From NCBI RefSeq assembly GCF_013248995.1, contig NZ_JABRPK010000001.1, forward strand, positions 1,116,001-1,180,000: a stretch of DNA of 64,000 nt, in the 5' to 3' direction. Position 1 is the stretch's first letter. Each line of letters starts with the position of its first letter. This DNA comes from Frigoribacterium sp. VKM Ac-2836 (GTDB lineage Bacteria > Actinomycetota > Actinomycetes > Actinomycetales > Microbacteriaceae). The notes below the pieces were generated by a model. That model searched no databases. It was given only the letters and a program-made list of their open reading frames with translations, and was not told the DNA's origin. Of the stretch, positions 7,724-19,487 are shown piece by piece. The position numbers were made by a program, and so were the translations under genes.

Positions 7724-8374
7724 GTGTTCGTCTGTGGATTGACCGGTGGCATCGCTGCGGGCAAGTCGGTCGTGGCCCGCCGACTGTCCGACCGAGGGGC
7801 GGCGCACGTCGATGCCGATGCCCTCGCGCGTGAGGTGGTCGAACCAGGCTCACCCGGGCTCAATGCGGTGGTCAAGCGCTTCGGGCGTTCGATTCTGCGC
7901 CCGGACGGCTCTCTCGACCGCGCAGCCCTCGGTGCCGTGGTCTTCTCCGATCCGGACGCCCGACGCGCTCTCGAGGCCATCACGCACCCTGCCGTCCAAG
8001 AGCTCTCGACCCTCCGCATGGCCGAGGCCGTCGCTGACGATCCCGGACGCGTGGTCGTCTACGACGTCCCGCTCCTCGTCGAGGCCAGGGGGACGGCCGG
8101 CTTCGACGTGGTCGTCGTCGTGCACGCCCCCCGCGACGTGCGACTTCAGCGGCTCGTCGGACTGCGCGGCATGAGCGAGGAGGAGGCGCGGCGTCGGGTG
8201 GACGCGCAGGCCGACGACCGGACGCGGCTCGCCGTCGCGGATCTCGTCGTCGACTCCTCCGGTCCGCTCGAGCACACCCTGGAGCAGGCCGACGACCTGT
8301 ACGACCGCCTGCGTTCGCTGTCAGCGGCGAAGCTGGGGGCCCCCGGGGGCACGAGTGTCGGTGGTCCCTCGTAA
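7724..8374 (+). CDS. coaE: Dephospho-CoA kinase
   Basis: The last enzyme of coenzyme A synthesis, phosphorylating the 3'-hydroxyl of dephospho-CoA with ATP. The 216 residues begin with the P-loop [11 protein letters not shown] (5-15). [13 protein letters not shown] and YDVPLLVE are family motifs. The GTG start is fixed by homology, since the P-loop sits right at the N terminus. It is the short single-domain form, without the C-terminal GrpB-like domain of the longer mycobacterial protein. The TAA stop is shared with the uvrB -10 box. Confidence 0.95.
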   Translation: MFVCGLTGGIAAGKSVVARRLSDRGAAHVDADALAREVVEPGSPGLNAVVKRFGRSILRPDGSLDRAALGAVVFSDPDARRALEAITHPAVQELSTLRMAEAVADDPGRVVVYDVPLLVEARGTAGFDVVVVVHAPRDVRLQRLVGLRGMSEEEARRRVDAQADDRTRLAVADLVVDSSGPLEHTLEQADDLYDRLRSLSAAKLGAPGGTSVGGPS

Positions 8375-8377
8375 GCT
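8372..8377 (+). promoter_or_regulatory. -10 box TAAGCT fused to the coaE stop codon, promoter of uvrB
   Basis: The coaE stop TAA (8372-8374) forms the first half of TAAGCT. Seven bases then lead to the uvrB ATG at 8385. A leaderless uvrB transcript is predicted. Read-through from coaE is also possible. GCTGGA could act as a poor ribosome site. Confidence 0.5.
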
Positions 8378-8384
8378 GGAATCC

Positions 8385-10451
8385 ATGGAACCGACCCGCA
8401 GCGTGCGCCCGTTCGAAGTCATCAGCGAGTTCGAACCCAGTGGCGATCAGCCGGCCGCGATCGCCGAGCTCGCCGGGCGAATCAATGCCGGCGAGACCGA
8501 CGTCGTCCTGTTGGGTGCCACCGGAACAGGCAAGTCCGCGACCACCGCCTGGCTCGTCGAACAAGTCCAGAGGCCGACCCTCGTGCTGGCCCACAACAAG
8601 ACGCTCGCGGCTCAACTGGCGAACGAGTTCCGGTCGCTCTTCCCGAACAACGCCGTCGAGTACTTCGTCTCGTACTACGACTACTACCAGCCCGAGGCCT
8701 ACGTCCCGCAGACCGACACCTTCATCGAGAAAGACAGCTCGGTCAACGCCGAGGTCGAGCGCCTGCGTCACTCGACGACGAACTCCCTGCTCAGCCGTCG
8801 TGACGTCATCGTCGTCTCCACCGTCTCCTGCATCTACGGCCTCGGCACCCCCGAGGGGTACATGGAAGCCATGATCGCCCTCCAGGTCGGCATGCGGATC
8901 GACCGCGAGACGCTGATCCGGCGCTTCGTCTCGATGCAGTACCAGCGCAACGACATCGACTTCTCCCGGGGCAACTTCAGGGTGCGGGGCGACACCATCG
9001 AGATCATCCCGATGTACGAAGAACTCGCCATCCGCATCGAGATGTTCGGTGACGAGATCGAGGCCCTGTACGCCCTCCACCCGCTCACGGGCGACGTGGT
9101 CAGGACGATGGACGCCGTCTCGGTCTTCCCCGGCTCGCACTACGTGGCGGGCACCGACGTCATGCACCGGGCGATCGGGACGATTAAAGACGAACTCGCC
9201 ACCCGCCTCGACGAACTCGACACACAGGGCAAACTTCTCGAGTCCCAGCGCTTGCGCATGCGGACGACCTTCGACCTCGAGATGATGGAGCAGATCGGAT
9301 TCTGCAACGGAATCGAGAACTATTCGGCACACATCGACGGTCGTTCACCCGGCGAGGCGCCGCACTGTCTCCTCGACTACTTCCCCGACGACCTGCTCGT
9401 GGTGATCGATGAGTCGCACGTCACCGTGCCGCAGATCGGAGCCATGTACGAAGGCGACGCCTCGCGCAAGCGAACCCTCGTCGACCACGGGTTCCGGCTT
9501 CCCAGCGCCCTCGACAACAGGCCTCTCAAGTTCGAGGAGTTCCTCGACCGGGTCGGCCAGAAGGTCTACCTCTCGGCCACACCCGGCAAGTACGAGCTGG
9601 GCATCACCGACAGCGTGGTCGAGCAGATCATCCGACCGACCGGGCTCGTCGATCCCGAGATCGTGGTCAAACCCTCGGCAGGGCAGATCGACGACCTCCT
9701 CGAAGAGATCCGCACCCGGGTCGAGATCGACGAGCGGGTCCTCGTCACCACCCTGACCAAGAAGATGGCCGAAGAGCTCACCGACTTCCTCACCGAGGCC
9801 GGTGTCCGTGTCCGCTACCTCCACTCCGACGTCGACACGCTCCGGCGGGTCGAATTGCTCACCGAACTCCGGCAGGGCGTCTACGACGTGCTCGTCGGGA
9901 TCAACCTGCTCCGAGAAGGCCTCGACCTCCCCGAGGTGTCGCTGGTCGCCATCCTCGACGCCGACAAAGAGGGTTTCCTCCGTTCGTCGACGTCCCTGAT
10001 CCAGACGATCGGGCGCGCGGCCCGCAACGTCTCCGGCCAGGTCCACATGTACGCGGACGTCATGACCGACTCGATGAAACAGGCCCTCGAAGAGACCGAT
10101 CGTCGTCGTGAGAAGCAGGTGGCGTACAACCTCGAGCGCGGCATCGACCCCCAGCCCCTCCGCAAGAAGATCGCCGACATCACCGAGGTCCTGGCCCGAG
10201 AGGGTGCCGACACCGCCCGGTTGCTCGCCGATCGGCAAGGCGGCAAGCGTGCCCCGACGCCCAACCTCCGTCGCGAGGGCAAGGCGGCCAGCGCCGCCAA
10301 CGGTCTGGAAGCCATCATCGCCGACCTCAACGAACAGATGCTGCAGGCATCCGCCGAGCTCAAGTTCGAGTTGGCCGGTCGACTGCGCGACGAAGTCGCC
10401 GACCTGAAGAAAGACCTGCGGCAGATGGAGGCGGCCGGCCATGCCCGGTGA
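8385..10451 (+). CDS. uvrB: Excinuclease ABC subunit B
   Basis: The damage-verifying helicase-like subunit of nucleotide excision repair, 688 residues. Walker A GATGTGKS is at 44-51. The DNA-strand-separating beta-hairpin motif [10 protein letters not shown] is at 97-106. Helicase motifs follow, and a C-terminal UVR domain (about 640-684) binds UvrC. ATG 8385 is chosen over the in-frame GTG at 8355, which would overlap coaE. The 3' end overlaps the next gene by 11 bases. uvrA and uvrC follow one gene later. Confidence 0.97.
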   Translation: MEPTRSVRPFEVISEFEPSGDQPAAIAELAGRINAGETDVVLLGATGTGKSATTAWLVEQVQRPTLVLAHNKTLAAQLANEFRSLFPNNAVEYFVSYYDYYQPEAYVPQTDTFIEKDSSVNAEVERLRHSTTNSLLSRRDVIVVSTVSCIYGLGTPEGYMEAMIALQVGMRIDRETLIRRFVSMQYQRNDIDFSRGNFRVRGDTIEIIPMYEELAIRIEMFGDEIEALYALHPLTGDVVRTMDAVSVFPGSHYVAGTDVMHRAIGTIKDELATRLDELDTQGKLLESQRLRMRTTFDLEMMEQIGFCNGIENYSAHIDGRSPGEAPHCLLDYFPDDLLVVIDESHVTVPQIGAMYEGDASRKRTLVDHGFRLPSALDNRPLKFEEFLDRVGQKVYLSATPGKYELGITDSVVEQIIRPTGLVDPEIVVKPSAGQIDDLLEEIRTRVEIDERVLVTTLTKKMAEELTDFLTEAGVRVRYLHSDVDTLRRVELLTELRQGVYDVLVGINLLREGLDLPEVSLVAILDADKEGFLRSSTSLIQTIGRAARNVSGQVHMYADVMTDSMKQALEETDRRREKQVAYNLERGIDPQPLRKKIADITEVLAREGADTARLLADRQGGKRAPTPNLRREGKAASAANGLEAIIADLNEQMLQASAELKFELAGRLRDEVADLKKDLRQMEAAGHAR

Positions 10452-11355
10452 TCGTCGCCGTCTCGTCGTCACCGGAGCGACCGCAGGTCTCGGCTACTAC
10501 TCCGCCGAGCGTCTCGCGATGGACGGCCATCAGGTCGTCCTTGCGGCTCGCGATGCCGAGAGAGCCGTCCGGGCCGCCGATCTCCTCCGCAGCCGCGTAC
10601 CCGGGGCGGACGTCGACACCGTCGCCCTCGATCTGGCCGACCTGGCGTCGGTCCGTTCGGGTGCCTCCGCCATCGCTGCCGGCGGGCCGGTCGACGGCCT
10701 GCTGGCCAACGCGGGCGTCGTCGGTTCCCGGCGGCGTGAGACGACGACCGACGGCTTCGAGCTGCAGTTCGGCACCAACCACCTCGGCCACTTCGCTCTG
10801 GTCTCGCATCTGCTGCCGGCCCTCGAGTCGGCCGGGCGGGCTCGAGTCGTGCACCTCGGCAGCATCAGCCACCGGTGGGTGCGACTCGACCTCGACGATC
10901 CCATGATGGTCTCCAGCTACTCGGGGGCCGTCGCCTACGCGCGGTCCAAGCTGGCCGTGATGACCTTCGGATTCGACCTCGACCGGCGACTCCGGGCTGC
11001 CGCATCCTCCGTCTCGAGCGTGGTCGCGCATCCCGGTTTCTCGTTGGAGTCCCTCAGCGACCCTCGTCCACCCGTTGTCGAGCCTCGCCGCCCACCGGCC
11101 GTCATCACCTCGATGATGCACACCTTCTCCCAGGGCAAAGAGGTCGGTGCAGAGCCCCTCACACATGCGCTCGTGGGCGACGACGTCGTCGGCGGGGAAT
11201 ACTGGGGTCCGGCCGGATGGTTCCAGCTGACCGGCGCTCCGGCTCGCGTGCCCGCCAAACGTCACGCCCGTGACGAGGCGGTCGCGTCACGGCTGTGGCA
11301 GGTGTCGGCCTCGCTCACGGGCGTCCACCCCGTCATCACCTCGCCGGCCACCTGA
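10441..11355 (+). CDS. Short-chain dehydrogenase/reductase of unknown substrate
   Basis: A 304-residue NAD(P)-dependent SDR. It has a Rossmann start [15 protein letters not shown] (Gly-rich TGxxxGxG), the NAG motif of the cofactor fold (LLANAGVV) and the catalytic YARSK (Tyr-x-x-x-Lys). It resembles the retinol dehydrogenase/WW-oxidoreductase-like subgroup. The ATG overlaps the 3' end of uvrB by 11 bases, so it is translationally coupled to a DNA repair gene. Nothing in the protein suggests a repair role. Substrate unknown. Confidence 0.88.
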   Translation: MPGDRRRLVVTGATAGLGYYSAERLAMDGHQVVLAARDAERAVRAADLLRSRVPGADVDTVALDLADLASVRSGASAIAAGGPVDGLLANAGVVGSRRRETTTDGFELQFGTNHLGHFALVSHLLPALESAGRARVVHLGSISHRWVRLDLDDPMMVSSYSGAVAYARSKLAVMTFGFDLDRRLRAAASSVSSVVAHPGFSLESLSDPRPPVVEPRRPPAVITSMMHTFSQGKEVGAEPLTHALVGDDVVGGEYWGPAGWFQLTGAPARVPAKRHARDEAVASRLWQVSASLTGVHPVITSPAT

Positions 11356-11421
11356 GTCCTCGCCACAGGCCTGAGTCCGCGCGGGCCTGCCCGTCATGAC
11401 GACGAGCGTCGTCCACATCCA

Positions 11422-11427
11422 CAGAAT
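11422..11427 (+). promoter_or_regulatory. -10-like CAGAAT upstream of uvrA
   Basis: CAGAAT lies 7 bases before the proposed GTG start of uvrA, matching the spacing of other leaderless candidates here. The first base departs from TANNNT. No LexA-like palindrome is visible nearby. Confidence 0.35.
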
Positions 11428-11434
11428 GGTAAGA

Positions 11435-14377
11435 GTGTCCATCTCTCCCGTAGAAGGTTCCCCCACGCTGAGCGTCCGGGGTGCCCGCGTGCACAACCTC
11501 GACAACGTCGACCTCGAGATCCCCCGCGACTCGCTGGTCGTCTTCACCGGGTTGTCCGGCTCCGGCAAATCGTCCCTGGCATTCGACACGATCTTCGCCG
11601 AAGGGCAGAGGCGTTACGTCGAGTCCTTGTCGGCGTATGCACGACAGTTCCTGGGTCAGGTCGACAGGCCCGACGTGGACTTCATCGAGGGTCTCAGCCC
11701 CGCGGTCTCGATCGACCAGAAATCCACGAACCGCAACCCGCGGTCCACGGTCGGCACGATCACCGAGATCTACGACTACATGCGGCTCCTCTGGGCGCGC
11801 ATCGGGGTCCCGCACTGTGCAGTCTGCGGCGAGAAGATCAGCAAGCAGAGCGTTCAGCAGATAGCCGACCAGCTCATGACCCTCGAGACGGGCACCCGGT
11901 ACCAGGTGCTCAGCCCGGTCGTCTCGCAGAAGAAGGGCGAGTTCGTCGACCTCTTCGCCGAACTCGCGTCAAGCGGTTATTCGCGGGCGATCGTCGACGG
12001 CGAGCAGATCCAGCTCAGCTCCCCACCGAAGCTCAAGAAGCAGATCAAGCACGACATCGCAGTGGTGGTCGATCGTCTCGTGGCCTCCGACGAGGCGCTG
12101 ACGCGCCTCACCGACTCGCTCGAGACCGCGCTCCGCCTGACCGACGGCCTGGTGACGATCGACTTCGTCGACACCGACGACGACGCTGCGGGCAAGTACC
12201 GGACGTTCTCCGAGAAGCTCTCGTGCCCGAACAACCACCCCGTCCAACTGACGGAGATCGAACCCCGGACCTTCTCTTTCAACGCCCCCTTCGGGGCTTG
12301 CCCCGAGTGCTCGGGGCTCGGGACCAAGATGTCGGTCGACTCGGACCTCCTGCTCGGTGACCCCGAGCTCAGCCTCGCCGACGGTGTGATCCTCCCGTGG
12401 ACGCAGTCCGGTAAAGGGCTCTACAACTACTTCCAGAAGCTCCTCGAGGGTCTGGCCGGCGACCTGGGCTTCAGTCTCAAGACGCCCTGGCACGAGCTCC
12501 CCGAGAAGACCCAGCAGGCAGTCCTGCAGGGCAACGACTTCGAGGTCACGGTCAAGTGGCGCAACCGCTTCGGCCGCGAGATGACGTACTCGACGGGCTT
12601 CGAGGGTGTCATGCCCTACATCGAGCGAAAGTACGCCGAGGCCGAGACCGACACGCAACGTCAGCGGTACGCGTCCTACCTCCGCGAGATCCCGTGCGTC
12701 GTCTGCAAGGGCAAGCGGCTCAAGCCCGAGGTCCTGGCCGTCCTGGTCGACGGGCACGACATCGCGACCGTGTCCGAGCTCAGCCTCTCCGACGCCTTCG
12801 CGTTCATGAACGAACTCACGCTCACGACGCGCGAGGCGCGCATCGCGGCCCAGGTCCTGCGCGAGATCCGGGTCAGGCTCGAGTTCTTGCTCGAGGTCGG
12901 CCTGACCTACCTGTCCCTCGCCCGCGCCGCCGGCTCCCTCTCGGGCGGCGAGGCCCAGCGCATCCGTCTCGCGACCCAGATCGGCTCGGGCCTCACCGGG
13001 GTGCTCTACGTCCTCGACGAGCCGAGCATCGGTCTGCACCAGCGGGACAACCGCCGACTCATCGACACGCTCGTCAAACTGAAGAACCTCGGTAACACCC
13101 TGATCGTCGTCGAGCACGACGAGGACACCATCAAGACGGCCGACTGGGTCGTCGACATCGGCCCCGGTGCCGGAGTCAACGGCGGCACCGTCGTGCACTC
13201 GGGTAGCTACGAAGACCTTGTGGCGAACACCGATTCGTACACGGGCGACTACCTCGCCGGGCGACGGTCGATCGAGACTCCGACCAGCCGTCGCCCCGTC
13301 GACAAGAAGCGCATGATCTCGGTCGTCGGGGCCAAGGCCAACAACCTGCGCGACGTCACCGTGGACTTCCCCCTGGGCACCTTCGTCGCCGTGACGGGCG
13401 TCAGCGGTTCGGGCAAGTCGTCACTCGTCAACGACATCCTCTACAAGGTCCTGGCCAACCAGCTCAACGGGGCTCGACAGATCCCCGGCAAGCACACGCG
13501 TGTCACCGGGCTCGACGCCCTCGACAAGGTCGTCCACGTCGACCAGGCGCCCATCGGTCGGACCCCGCGTTCGAACCCCGCGACCTACACCGGCGTCTTC
13601 GACCGCATCCGGACACTCTTCGCCGAGACCACCGATGCCAAGGCCCGCGGCTACCTGCCGGGTCGGTTCAGTTTCAACGTCAAGGGCGGCCGCTGCGAGA
13701 ACTGTTCGGGTGACGGCACCATCAAGATCGAGATGAACTTCTTGCCCGACGTCTACGTGGCGTGCGAGGTCTGTGGCGGGGCACGCTACAACCGCGACAC
13801 GCTGGCCGTGCGGTACAAGGGCAAGAACATCTCCGAAGTCCTCGAGATGCCGATCAGCGAGGCCGCCGAGTTCTTCGCGCCCATCTCGGCGATCTCGCGT
13901 TTCATGTCGACGCTGGTCGACGTCGGGCTGGGTTACGTGCGGCTGGGTCAAAGTGCCACCACGCTGAGCGGTGGCGAGGCCCAGCGTGTCAAGCTGGCGA
14001 CCGAGCTGCAGAAGCGCTCCAACGGGCGCAGCGTCTACGTGCTCGACGAGCCGACCACCGGTCTGCACTTCGAGGACGTCCGCAAGCTCCTGCTCGTCCT
14101 GAACGGTCTCGTCGAGAAGGGCAACACCGTCATCACGATCGAGCACAACCTCGACGTCATCAAATCCGCCGACTGGCTGATCGACATGGGCCCCGAAGGA
14201 GGCGCGGGTGGCGGCACCGTCATCGCCACCGGCACGCCGGAACACCTCGCCACGGTGCCCGAGAGCCACACGGGCGTCTTCCTCAAGGAGATCCTCGAGT
14301 CCGGCCACACCGTGCCTCGGGTGCAGAAGAAGAAGTCCACGCCGGCACGGCGTCGGGAGGCCGTCGAAGCGCGATGA
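11435..14377 (+). CDS. uvrA: Excinuclease ABC subunit A
   Basis: The damage-recognition ATPase of nucleotide excision repair, 980 residues from the GTG. It has two ABC ATPase modules (Walker [10 protein letters not shown] at 39-47 and GVSGSGKSS near 655). Both carry LSGGEAQR signatures. Cys pairs for zinc modules include [16 protein letters not shown] and CENCSGDG...CEVCGG. The GTG at 11435 fits where homology begins and the -10 spacing; ATGs at 11426 or 11396 are alternatives. The stop overlaps the uvrC start in ATGA. Confidence 0.96.
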   Translation: MSISPVEGSPTLSVRGARVHNLDNVDLEIPRDSLVVFTGLSGSGKSSLAFDTIFAEGQRRYVESLSAYARQFLGQVDRPDVDFIEGLSPAVSIDQKSTNRNPRSTVGTITEIYDYMRLLWARIGVPHCAVCGEKISKQSVQQIADQLMTLETGTRYQVLSPVVSQKKGEFVDLFAELASSGYSRAIVDGEQIQLSSPPKLKKQIKHDIAVVVDRLVASDEALTRLTDSLETALRLTDGLVTIDFVDTDDDAAGKYRTFSEKLSCPNNHPVQLTEIEPRTFSFNAPFGACPECSGLGTKMSVDSDLLLGDPELSLADGVILPWTQSGKGLYNYFQKLLEGLAGDLGFSLKTPWHELPEKTQQAVLQGNDFEVTVKWRNRFGREMTYSTGFEGVMPYIERKYAEAETDTQRQRYASYLREIPCVVCKGKRLKPEVLAVLVDGHDIATVSELSLSDAFAFMNELTLTTREARIAAQVLREIRVRLEFLLEVGLTYLSLARAAGSLSGGEAQRIRLATQIGSGLTGVLYVLDEPSIGLHQRDNRRLIDTLVKLKNLGNTLIVVEHDEDTIKTADWVVDIGPGAGVNGGTVVHSGSYEDLVANTDSYTGDYLAGRRSIETPTSRRPVDKKRMISVVGAKANNLRDVTVDFPLGTFVAVTGVSGSGKSSLVNDILYKVLANQLNGARQIPGKHTRVTGLDALDKVVHVDQAPIGRTPRSNPATYTGVFDRIRTLFAETTDAKARGYLPGRFSFNVKGGRCENCSGDGTIKIEMNFLPDVYVACEVCGGARYNRDTLAVRYKGKNISEVLEMPISEAAEFFAPISAISRFMSTLVDVGLGYVRLGQSATTLSGGEAQRVKLATELQKRSNGRSVYVLDEPTTGLHFEDVRKLLLVLNGLVEKGNTVITIEHNLDVIKSADWLIDMGPEGGAGGGTVIATGTPEHLATVPESHTGVFLKEILESGHTVPRVQKKKSTPARRREAVEAR

Positions 14378-16281
14378 GCAACACCGTCTCCTGGCGTCCC
14401 AAAGCGGGCGAAATCCCGACCGATCCCGGCGTCTACCGCTGGCGTGACGAACGGGGGAGGGTCCTGTACGTCGGTAAGGCCAAGAACCTCCGGGCGCGAT
14501 TGAGCAACTACTTCGCGCCTCTGCCCTCACTGCACGAACGAACCCGGCGGATGGTGCTCACCGCTCGATCGGTCGAGTGGACCGTCGTGGGGAGCGACAT
14601 CGAGGCGCTCCAACTCGAGTACACGTGGATCAAAGAGTTCGATCCACCGTTCAACGTCAAGTTCCGTGACGACAAGACCTATCCGTTCATGGCAGTGACC
14701 CTGGCGGACGAGGCTCCTCGGGTGATGGTGACGCGCAACCCACGCATCAAGGGCGCGAAGTACTTCGGGCCCTACCCGAAGATCTGGGCGGTGCACGACA
14801 CGATCGACCTCATGATCAAGGTCTTCCCGATCCGCACCTGCTCCGACAGCAGCTACAAGAAGGCCATGCAGACGGGCAAGCCCTGCTTCCCGGGCCAGAT
14901 CGGTCGTTGCGGCGGGCCCTGCTCCCAGAAGGTCTCGATCGACGACCATCGAGCCATGGTCGACGCCTTCGTCACGTTCATGGGCAGCTACGACAAGAAG
15001 GTGATCGCCGACCTCCAGCGGTCCATGAAGACGGCCGCCCTCGAGCAACGTTTCGAGGACGCAGCCGCCTACCGGGATCAGGTGCAGGCGCTCGAGGCGG
15101 TCCTCGACAAGTCGGCGGTGGTCCTGCGCGACAACGTCGACCTCGATCTCTACGCCCTGGCCGAGGACGAATTGGCGGCGGCCGTTCAACTCTTCACGGT
15201 GCGGGGTGGCCGCATCCGGGGTTCCCGGGGATGGGTCGTCGACAAAGAGATCGACATCTCGACCGGTGACCTCGTTGAGCAGGTCCTACAGGGCATCTAC
15301 AGCGCCGGTGCCGAGCTTCCCCGCGAGATCGTCGTGACCGCCACACCGGATGACAACGACGCCCTGGAAAGCGTTCTGAGTTCCATCCGAGGGCGCGGTC
15401 GGGTGCAGATCCACACGGCACAGCGAGGTGAGAAGGCGAACCTCATGCAGACGGCCACCCTCAACGCGCAACAGTCGCTCATGCTCTACAAGACCCGCCG
15501 TAGTGCTGACTTCGCCACCCGGTCGACGGCCCTGGCCGACATCCAGGAGGCCTTGGGCATGAGCGACGCCCCCCTGCGGATGGAGTGCTACGACGTCTCC
15601 CACCTCTCGGGCACGAACATCGTCGCGTCGATGGTCGTGTTCGAAGACGGACTTCCCCGAAAAGACCAGTACCGCCGGTTCAACATCCCCCAGTCGACCG
15701 ACGACACCGAATCGATCTATCAGACCCTCAGCCGCCGTCTCGCGCGACTCGATGACGAACTCGCGCCCGTCGACGAGGTGGGTGAGCAGCGCAAGCGCTT
15801 CGCCTACCGCCCCAACCTGCTGATCGTCGACGGCGGCCAGCCCCAGGTGGCGGCCGCGAGGCGTGCCCTCGACGACGCCGGCGTCACCGACATCGCTCTC
15901 TGCGGCATCGCCAAGCGGCTCGAAGAGATCTGGTTGCCCGATGACGACTTCCCGGTCATCCTGCCGCGCAACAGCGACGCCCTGTTCCTCATCCAACGCA
16001 TCCGCGACGAGGCTCACCGCTTCGCGATCACGCACCAGCGACAACGGCGCAAGCGCGACATCTCGACCCAACTCGCCGAGATCCCGGGGCTCGGCCCCTC
16101 TCGGGTGGCCGTCCTCTTGAAGCACTTCGGCTCGGTGAAGCGTCTCAAGGACGCCGACGCGGCGGACATCTCGGCGATCCGCGGCATCGGGCCGACGTTG
16201 GCCGCAGCGGTCGTCGAGCGGCTCCGCGGAGGTGACGACGTGTCGGTGGACGACCCGGTGCCTCCGACGAGCCCCGCCTAG
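14374..16281 (+). CDS. uvrC: Excinuclease ABC subunit C
   Basis: The nuclease making both incisions in nucleotide excision repair, 635 residues. An N-terminal GIY-YIG domain (about 15-95, with PGVYRW and [13 protein letters not shown]) makes the 3' cut. A UVR segment near 215-250 ([11 protein letters not shown]) contacts UvrB. The RNase H-like domain includes [10 protein letters not shown] and IVDGGQPQV and makes the 5' cut. Helix-hairpin-helix motifs end the protein ([15 protein letters not shown]). It starts within the uvrA stop codon (ATGA), so expression is coupled. Confidence 0.97.
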   Translation: MSNTVSWRPKAGEIPTDPGVYRWRDERGRVLYVGKAKNLRARLSNYFAPLPSLHERTRRMVLTARSVEWTVVGSDIEALQLEYTWIKEFDPPFNVKFRDDKTYPFMAVTLADEAPRVMVTRNPRIKGAKYFGPYPKIWAVHDTIDLMIKVFPIRTCSDSSYKKAMQTGKPCFPGQIGRCGGPCSQKVSIDDHRAMVDAFVTFMGSYDKKVIADLQRSMKTAALEQRFEDAAAYRDQVQALEAVLDKSAVVLRDNVDLDLYALAEDELAAAVQLFTVRGGRIRGSRGWVVDKEIDISTGDLVEQVLQGIYSAGAELPREIVVTATPDDNDALESVLSSIRGRGRVQIHTAQRGEKANLMQTATLNAQQSLMLYKTRRSADFATRSTALADIQEALGMSDAPLRMECYDVSHLSGTNIVASMVVFEDGLPRKDQYRRFNIPQSTDDTESIYQTLSRRLARLDDELAPVDEVGEQRKRFAYRPNLLIVDGGQPQVAAARRALDDAGVTDIALCGIAKRLEEIWLPDDDFPVILPRNSDALFLIQRIRDEAHRFAITHQRQRRKRDISTQLAEIPGLGPSRVAVLLKHFGSVKRLKDADAADISAIRGIGPTLAAAVVERLRGGDDVSVDDPVPPTSPA

Positions 16282-16284
16282 ACT
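16279..16284 (+). promoter_or_regulatory. -10 box TAGACT fused to the uvrC stop codon, promoter of rapZ
   Basis: The uvrC stop TAG opens the hexamer TAGACT. The rapZ ATG is 36 bases further on, allowing a leader of about 30 nt that contains GAGGA. Confidence 0.4.
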
Positions 16285-16320
16285 CGATCCACCGCCCGCC
16301 GACCCGAGGACACCACCGAC

Positions 16321-17202
16321 ATGAGCGACGCCAGCGAACAGCAAGAGGTCTTGATCGTCACGGGCATGTCCGGCGCAGGACGATCGACCGTCGGCAACGC
16401 CCTCGAAGATCTCGACTGGTACGTGGTCGACAACCTGCCCGCGCAGATGTTGCGGCCGCTGCTGGATCTGGCCGAACGCGCGGGGGACTCCCTCCCCAAG
16501 ATCGCGGCGGTGATCGACGTGCGCGGGGGGCGTCTGTTCAGCGAGGCGCAAGAAGCCGTGCGAACCCTTCGGGCGAGCATGCCCAGCAAGGTCCGGGTGC
16601 TCTTCCTGGACGCGACGGACGCAGCACTCGTCAGGCGATTCGAGCAGGTCCGACGCCCGCATCCGCTGCAGGGCGACGGTACGTTGCTCGACGGCATCCT
16701 CGCCGAACGTGCCCGCATGGAAGAACTCCGCGAGACCAGCGACGTCATCATCGACACGTCCGAACTCAACATCCACCAGCTGGCCACCACGATCTCGGAG
16801 AAGTTCGCCGAATCCGACCGTGCCGGGGTGCAGGTGACCGTTCTGAGCTTTGGCTTCAAGTACGGCCTGCCCACGGACGCCGACATGGTGGGTGACGCTC
16901 GATTCCTGCCGAACCCCTTCTGGGTGCCCGCCCTCCGACAGCAGTCGGGGCTCGACGAGCCCGTCACGAGCTACGTGATGGAGCAGGCCGGTGCTCGAGA
17001 ATTCGTCGACGCCTTCGCTGCCTCCCTCGTGCCGGTGCTCGCCGGCTACCAGCGTGAGAACAAGAGACACGCTACGATCGCCATTGGCTGCACCGGGGGA
17101 AAACATCGATCGGTCACCCTCGTGGGTGAACTGGCGGCGCGTCTGCGTGGACTCCCCGGCGTGGCCGTCAGCGTGAAACACCGCGACCTCGGACGAGAAT
17201 GA
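16321..17202 (+). CDS. rapZ: RapZ/YvcJ family nucleotide-binding protein
   Basis: A 293-residue P-loop protein, homologous to RapZ (RNase adapter in enterobacteria) and YvcJ (ATP/GTPase in Bacillus). The nucleotide-binding loop GMSGAGRST is at residues 15-23, with Arg in place of the usual Lys. The C-terminal domain keeps GCTGGKHRSV. In actinobacteria this gene normally sits with yvcK and whiA; here whiA follows directly. Its role in this group is not established. Confidence 0.92.
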   Translation: MSDASEQQEVLIVTGMSGAGRSTVGNALEDLDWYVVDNLPAQMLRPLLDLAERAGDSLPKIAAVIDVRGGRLFSEAQEAVRTLRASMPSKVRVLFLDATDAALVRRFEQVRRPHPLQGDGTLLDGILAERARMEELRETSDVIIDTSELNIHQLATTISEKFAESDRAGVQVTVLSFGFKYGLPTDADMVGDARFLPNPFWVPALRQQSGLDEPVTSYVMEQAGAREFVDAFAASLVPVLAGYQRENKRHATIAIGCTGGKHRSVTLVGELAARLRGLPGVAVSVKHRDLGRE

Positions 17203-17271
17203 GCCACCGACGCGCTCGAGCACGCCCGTGACACCGACGACAAGTCGACCCGACGAAAAGGAACAACCGGA

Positions 17272-18252
17272 GTGGCCCAGACTGCCGACGTCAAAGAAGA
17301 ACTCGCCCGCGTCGAGGTGAGCAGGACGACGGTCCGGGCCGCCGAGCTCGCCACCGTCCTCCGCTTCGCCGGGGGACTGCACCTCATCTCGGGTCGGATC
17401 GCGGTCGAGGCGGAGCTCGACTCGGCGCTGATCGCCCGTCGAGTCCGGAAGGACCTCGCCGAGCTCTACGGGGCTCGGAGCGACGTCGCCATGACGGCGC
17501 CCTCCGGTGCACGACGGAACCCCGGATTCCTCGTGCGGGTGCACGAGGCCGGTGAGACTCTCGCCCGCCAGACGGGGCTCATGGATGCCAGGCGACGACC
17601 GGTGCGCGGGCTGCCCAACCGGCTCACGACCGGCTCGCGTGACGACCTCGCCGCCATCTGGCGCGGCGCCTTCCTCGCCCAGGGCTCCCTGACGGATCCG
17701 GGCCGGTCCGCGTCCCTCGAGGTCGTCTGCCCGGGCAACGAGACCGCCATGGCGCTCGTCGGCGCCGCCGGGCGACTCGGCATCGCCGCCAAGGCCCGCG
17801 AGGTCCGAGGGGTGCACCGCGTCATCATCCGGGACGGCGAGGCGATCGGCACCATGCTCAAGGTGATGGGTGCCCAGAAGAGCGTGACCGACTGGGAAGA
17901 GATGCGGCAACGGCGTGAGGTCCGAGCAACGGCCAACCGTCTCGTCAACTTCGACGACGCCAACCTGCGACGGTCGGCACAGGCTGCCGTGGCCGCCTGT
18001 GCCCGGGTCGACCGGGCGATGGAGCTCCTCGGTGACGACATCCCCGACCACCTCAAGTACGCGGGCGAGCTGCGCCTCGCCCACCGTGACGCCAGCCTGG
18101 ACGAACTCGGCCACCATGCGGACCCCCCGATGACCAAGGACGCCGTCGCAGGGCGCATCCGGCGCCTCCTCGCCATGGCAGACAAGAAGGCCAGCGACCT
18201 GGGGCTGCCCGGCACGGACGCCAACCTGCCGAACGACCTCGACCTCGACTGA
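17272..18252 (+). CDS. whiA: DNA-binding protein WhiA
   Basis: A 326-residue WhiA transcription factor with an N-terminal LAGLIDADG homing-endonuclease-like fold and a C-terminal helix-turn-helix (about 260-310, with [12 protein letters not shown] and [11 protein letters not shown]). In Streptomyces it activates sporulation and division genes; non-sporulating bacteria use it in division or envelope control. The GTG start is preceded by AAAGGAAC. It is third in the uvrC-rapZ-whiA run. Confidence 0.95.
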   Translation: MAQTADVKEELARVEVSRTTVRAAELATVLRFAGGLHLISGRIAVEAELDSALIARRVRKDLAELYGARSDVAMTAPSGARRNPGFLVRVHEAGETLARQTGLMDARRRPVRGLPNRLTTGSRDDLAAIWRGAFLAQGSLTDPGRSASLEVVCPGNETAMALVGAAGRLGIAAKAREVRGVHRVIIRDGEAIGTMLKVMGAQKSVTDWEEMRQRREVRATANRLVNFDDANLRRSAQAAVAACARVDRAMELLGDDIPDHLKYAGELRLAHRDASLDELGHHADPPMTKDAVAGRIRRLLAMADKKASDLGLPGTDANLPNDLDLD

Positions 18253-18328
18253 GGTCCGTACGGAGTCCCGCGACGACACGGGACGACGAATTCCGGAGGG
18301 CTGCTGCTACTGTCGTAAACGGTGTGCG

Positions 18329-18353
18329 GCCCGAACTCATCGAGAGTTCGGGC
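18329..18353. promoter_or_regulatory. Perfect 10-bp inverted repeat upstream of gap
   Basis: GCCCGAACTC (18329-18338), spacer ATCGA, GAGTTCGGGC (18344-18353). It lies 68 bases before the gap start and downstream of a weak -10-like TACTGT (18308). It could be an operator or a leader hairpin controlling gap. It is not followed by a T-run, so a terminator is less likely. Confidence 0.45.
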
Positions 18354-18405
18354 GACTCCACGGGCCTGGTCGCCCACACCCTCCACGCGTCCCCACGACG
18401 CCTGA

Positions 18406-19425
<1,020 letters not shown>

Positions 19426-19434
19426 TCCGAACTC

Positions 19435-19465
19435 GGCGCCTCGGTCCCGTCCGGGCCGAGGCGCC
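19435..19465 (+). terminator. Hairpin between gap and pgk
   Basis: Arms GGCGCCTCGG (19435-19444) and CCGAGGCGCC (19456-19465) are perfectly complementary. With no T-run, it may be a partial terminator or an mRNA-processing or stability element that lets gap exceed pgk and tpiA. Confidence 0.55.
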
Positions 19466-19487
19466 GTCCCCAACCCGAAACGAAGCC

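Noticed and set aside
6170-7807. 545-residue minus-strand open frame opposite rpsA
   Set aside because: Shadow of S1; the apparent repeats mirror the S1 domain repeats.
15286-18279. Nearly 1000-residue minus-strand open frame across uvrC, rapZ and whiA
   Set aside because: It is antisense to three well-identified genes, and its product resembles reverse-frame shadow sequence with no domain.
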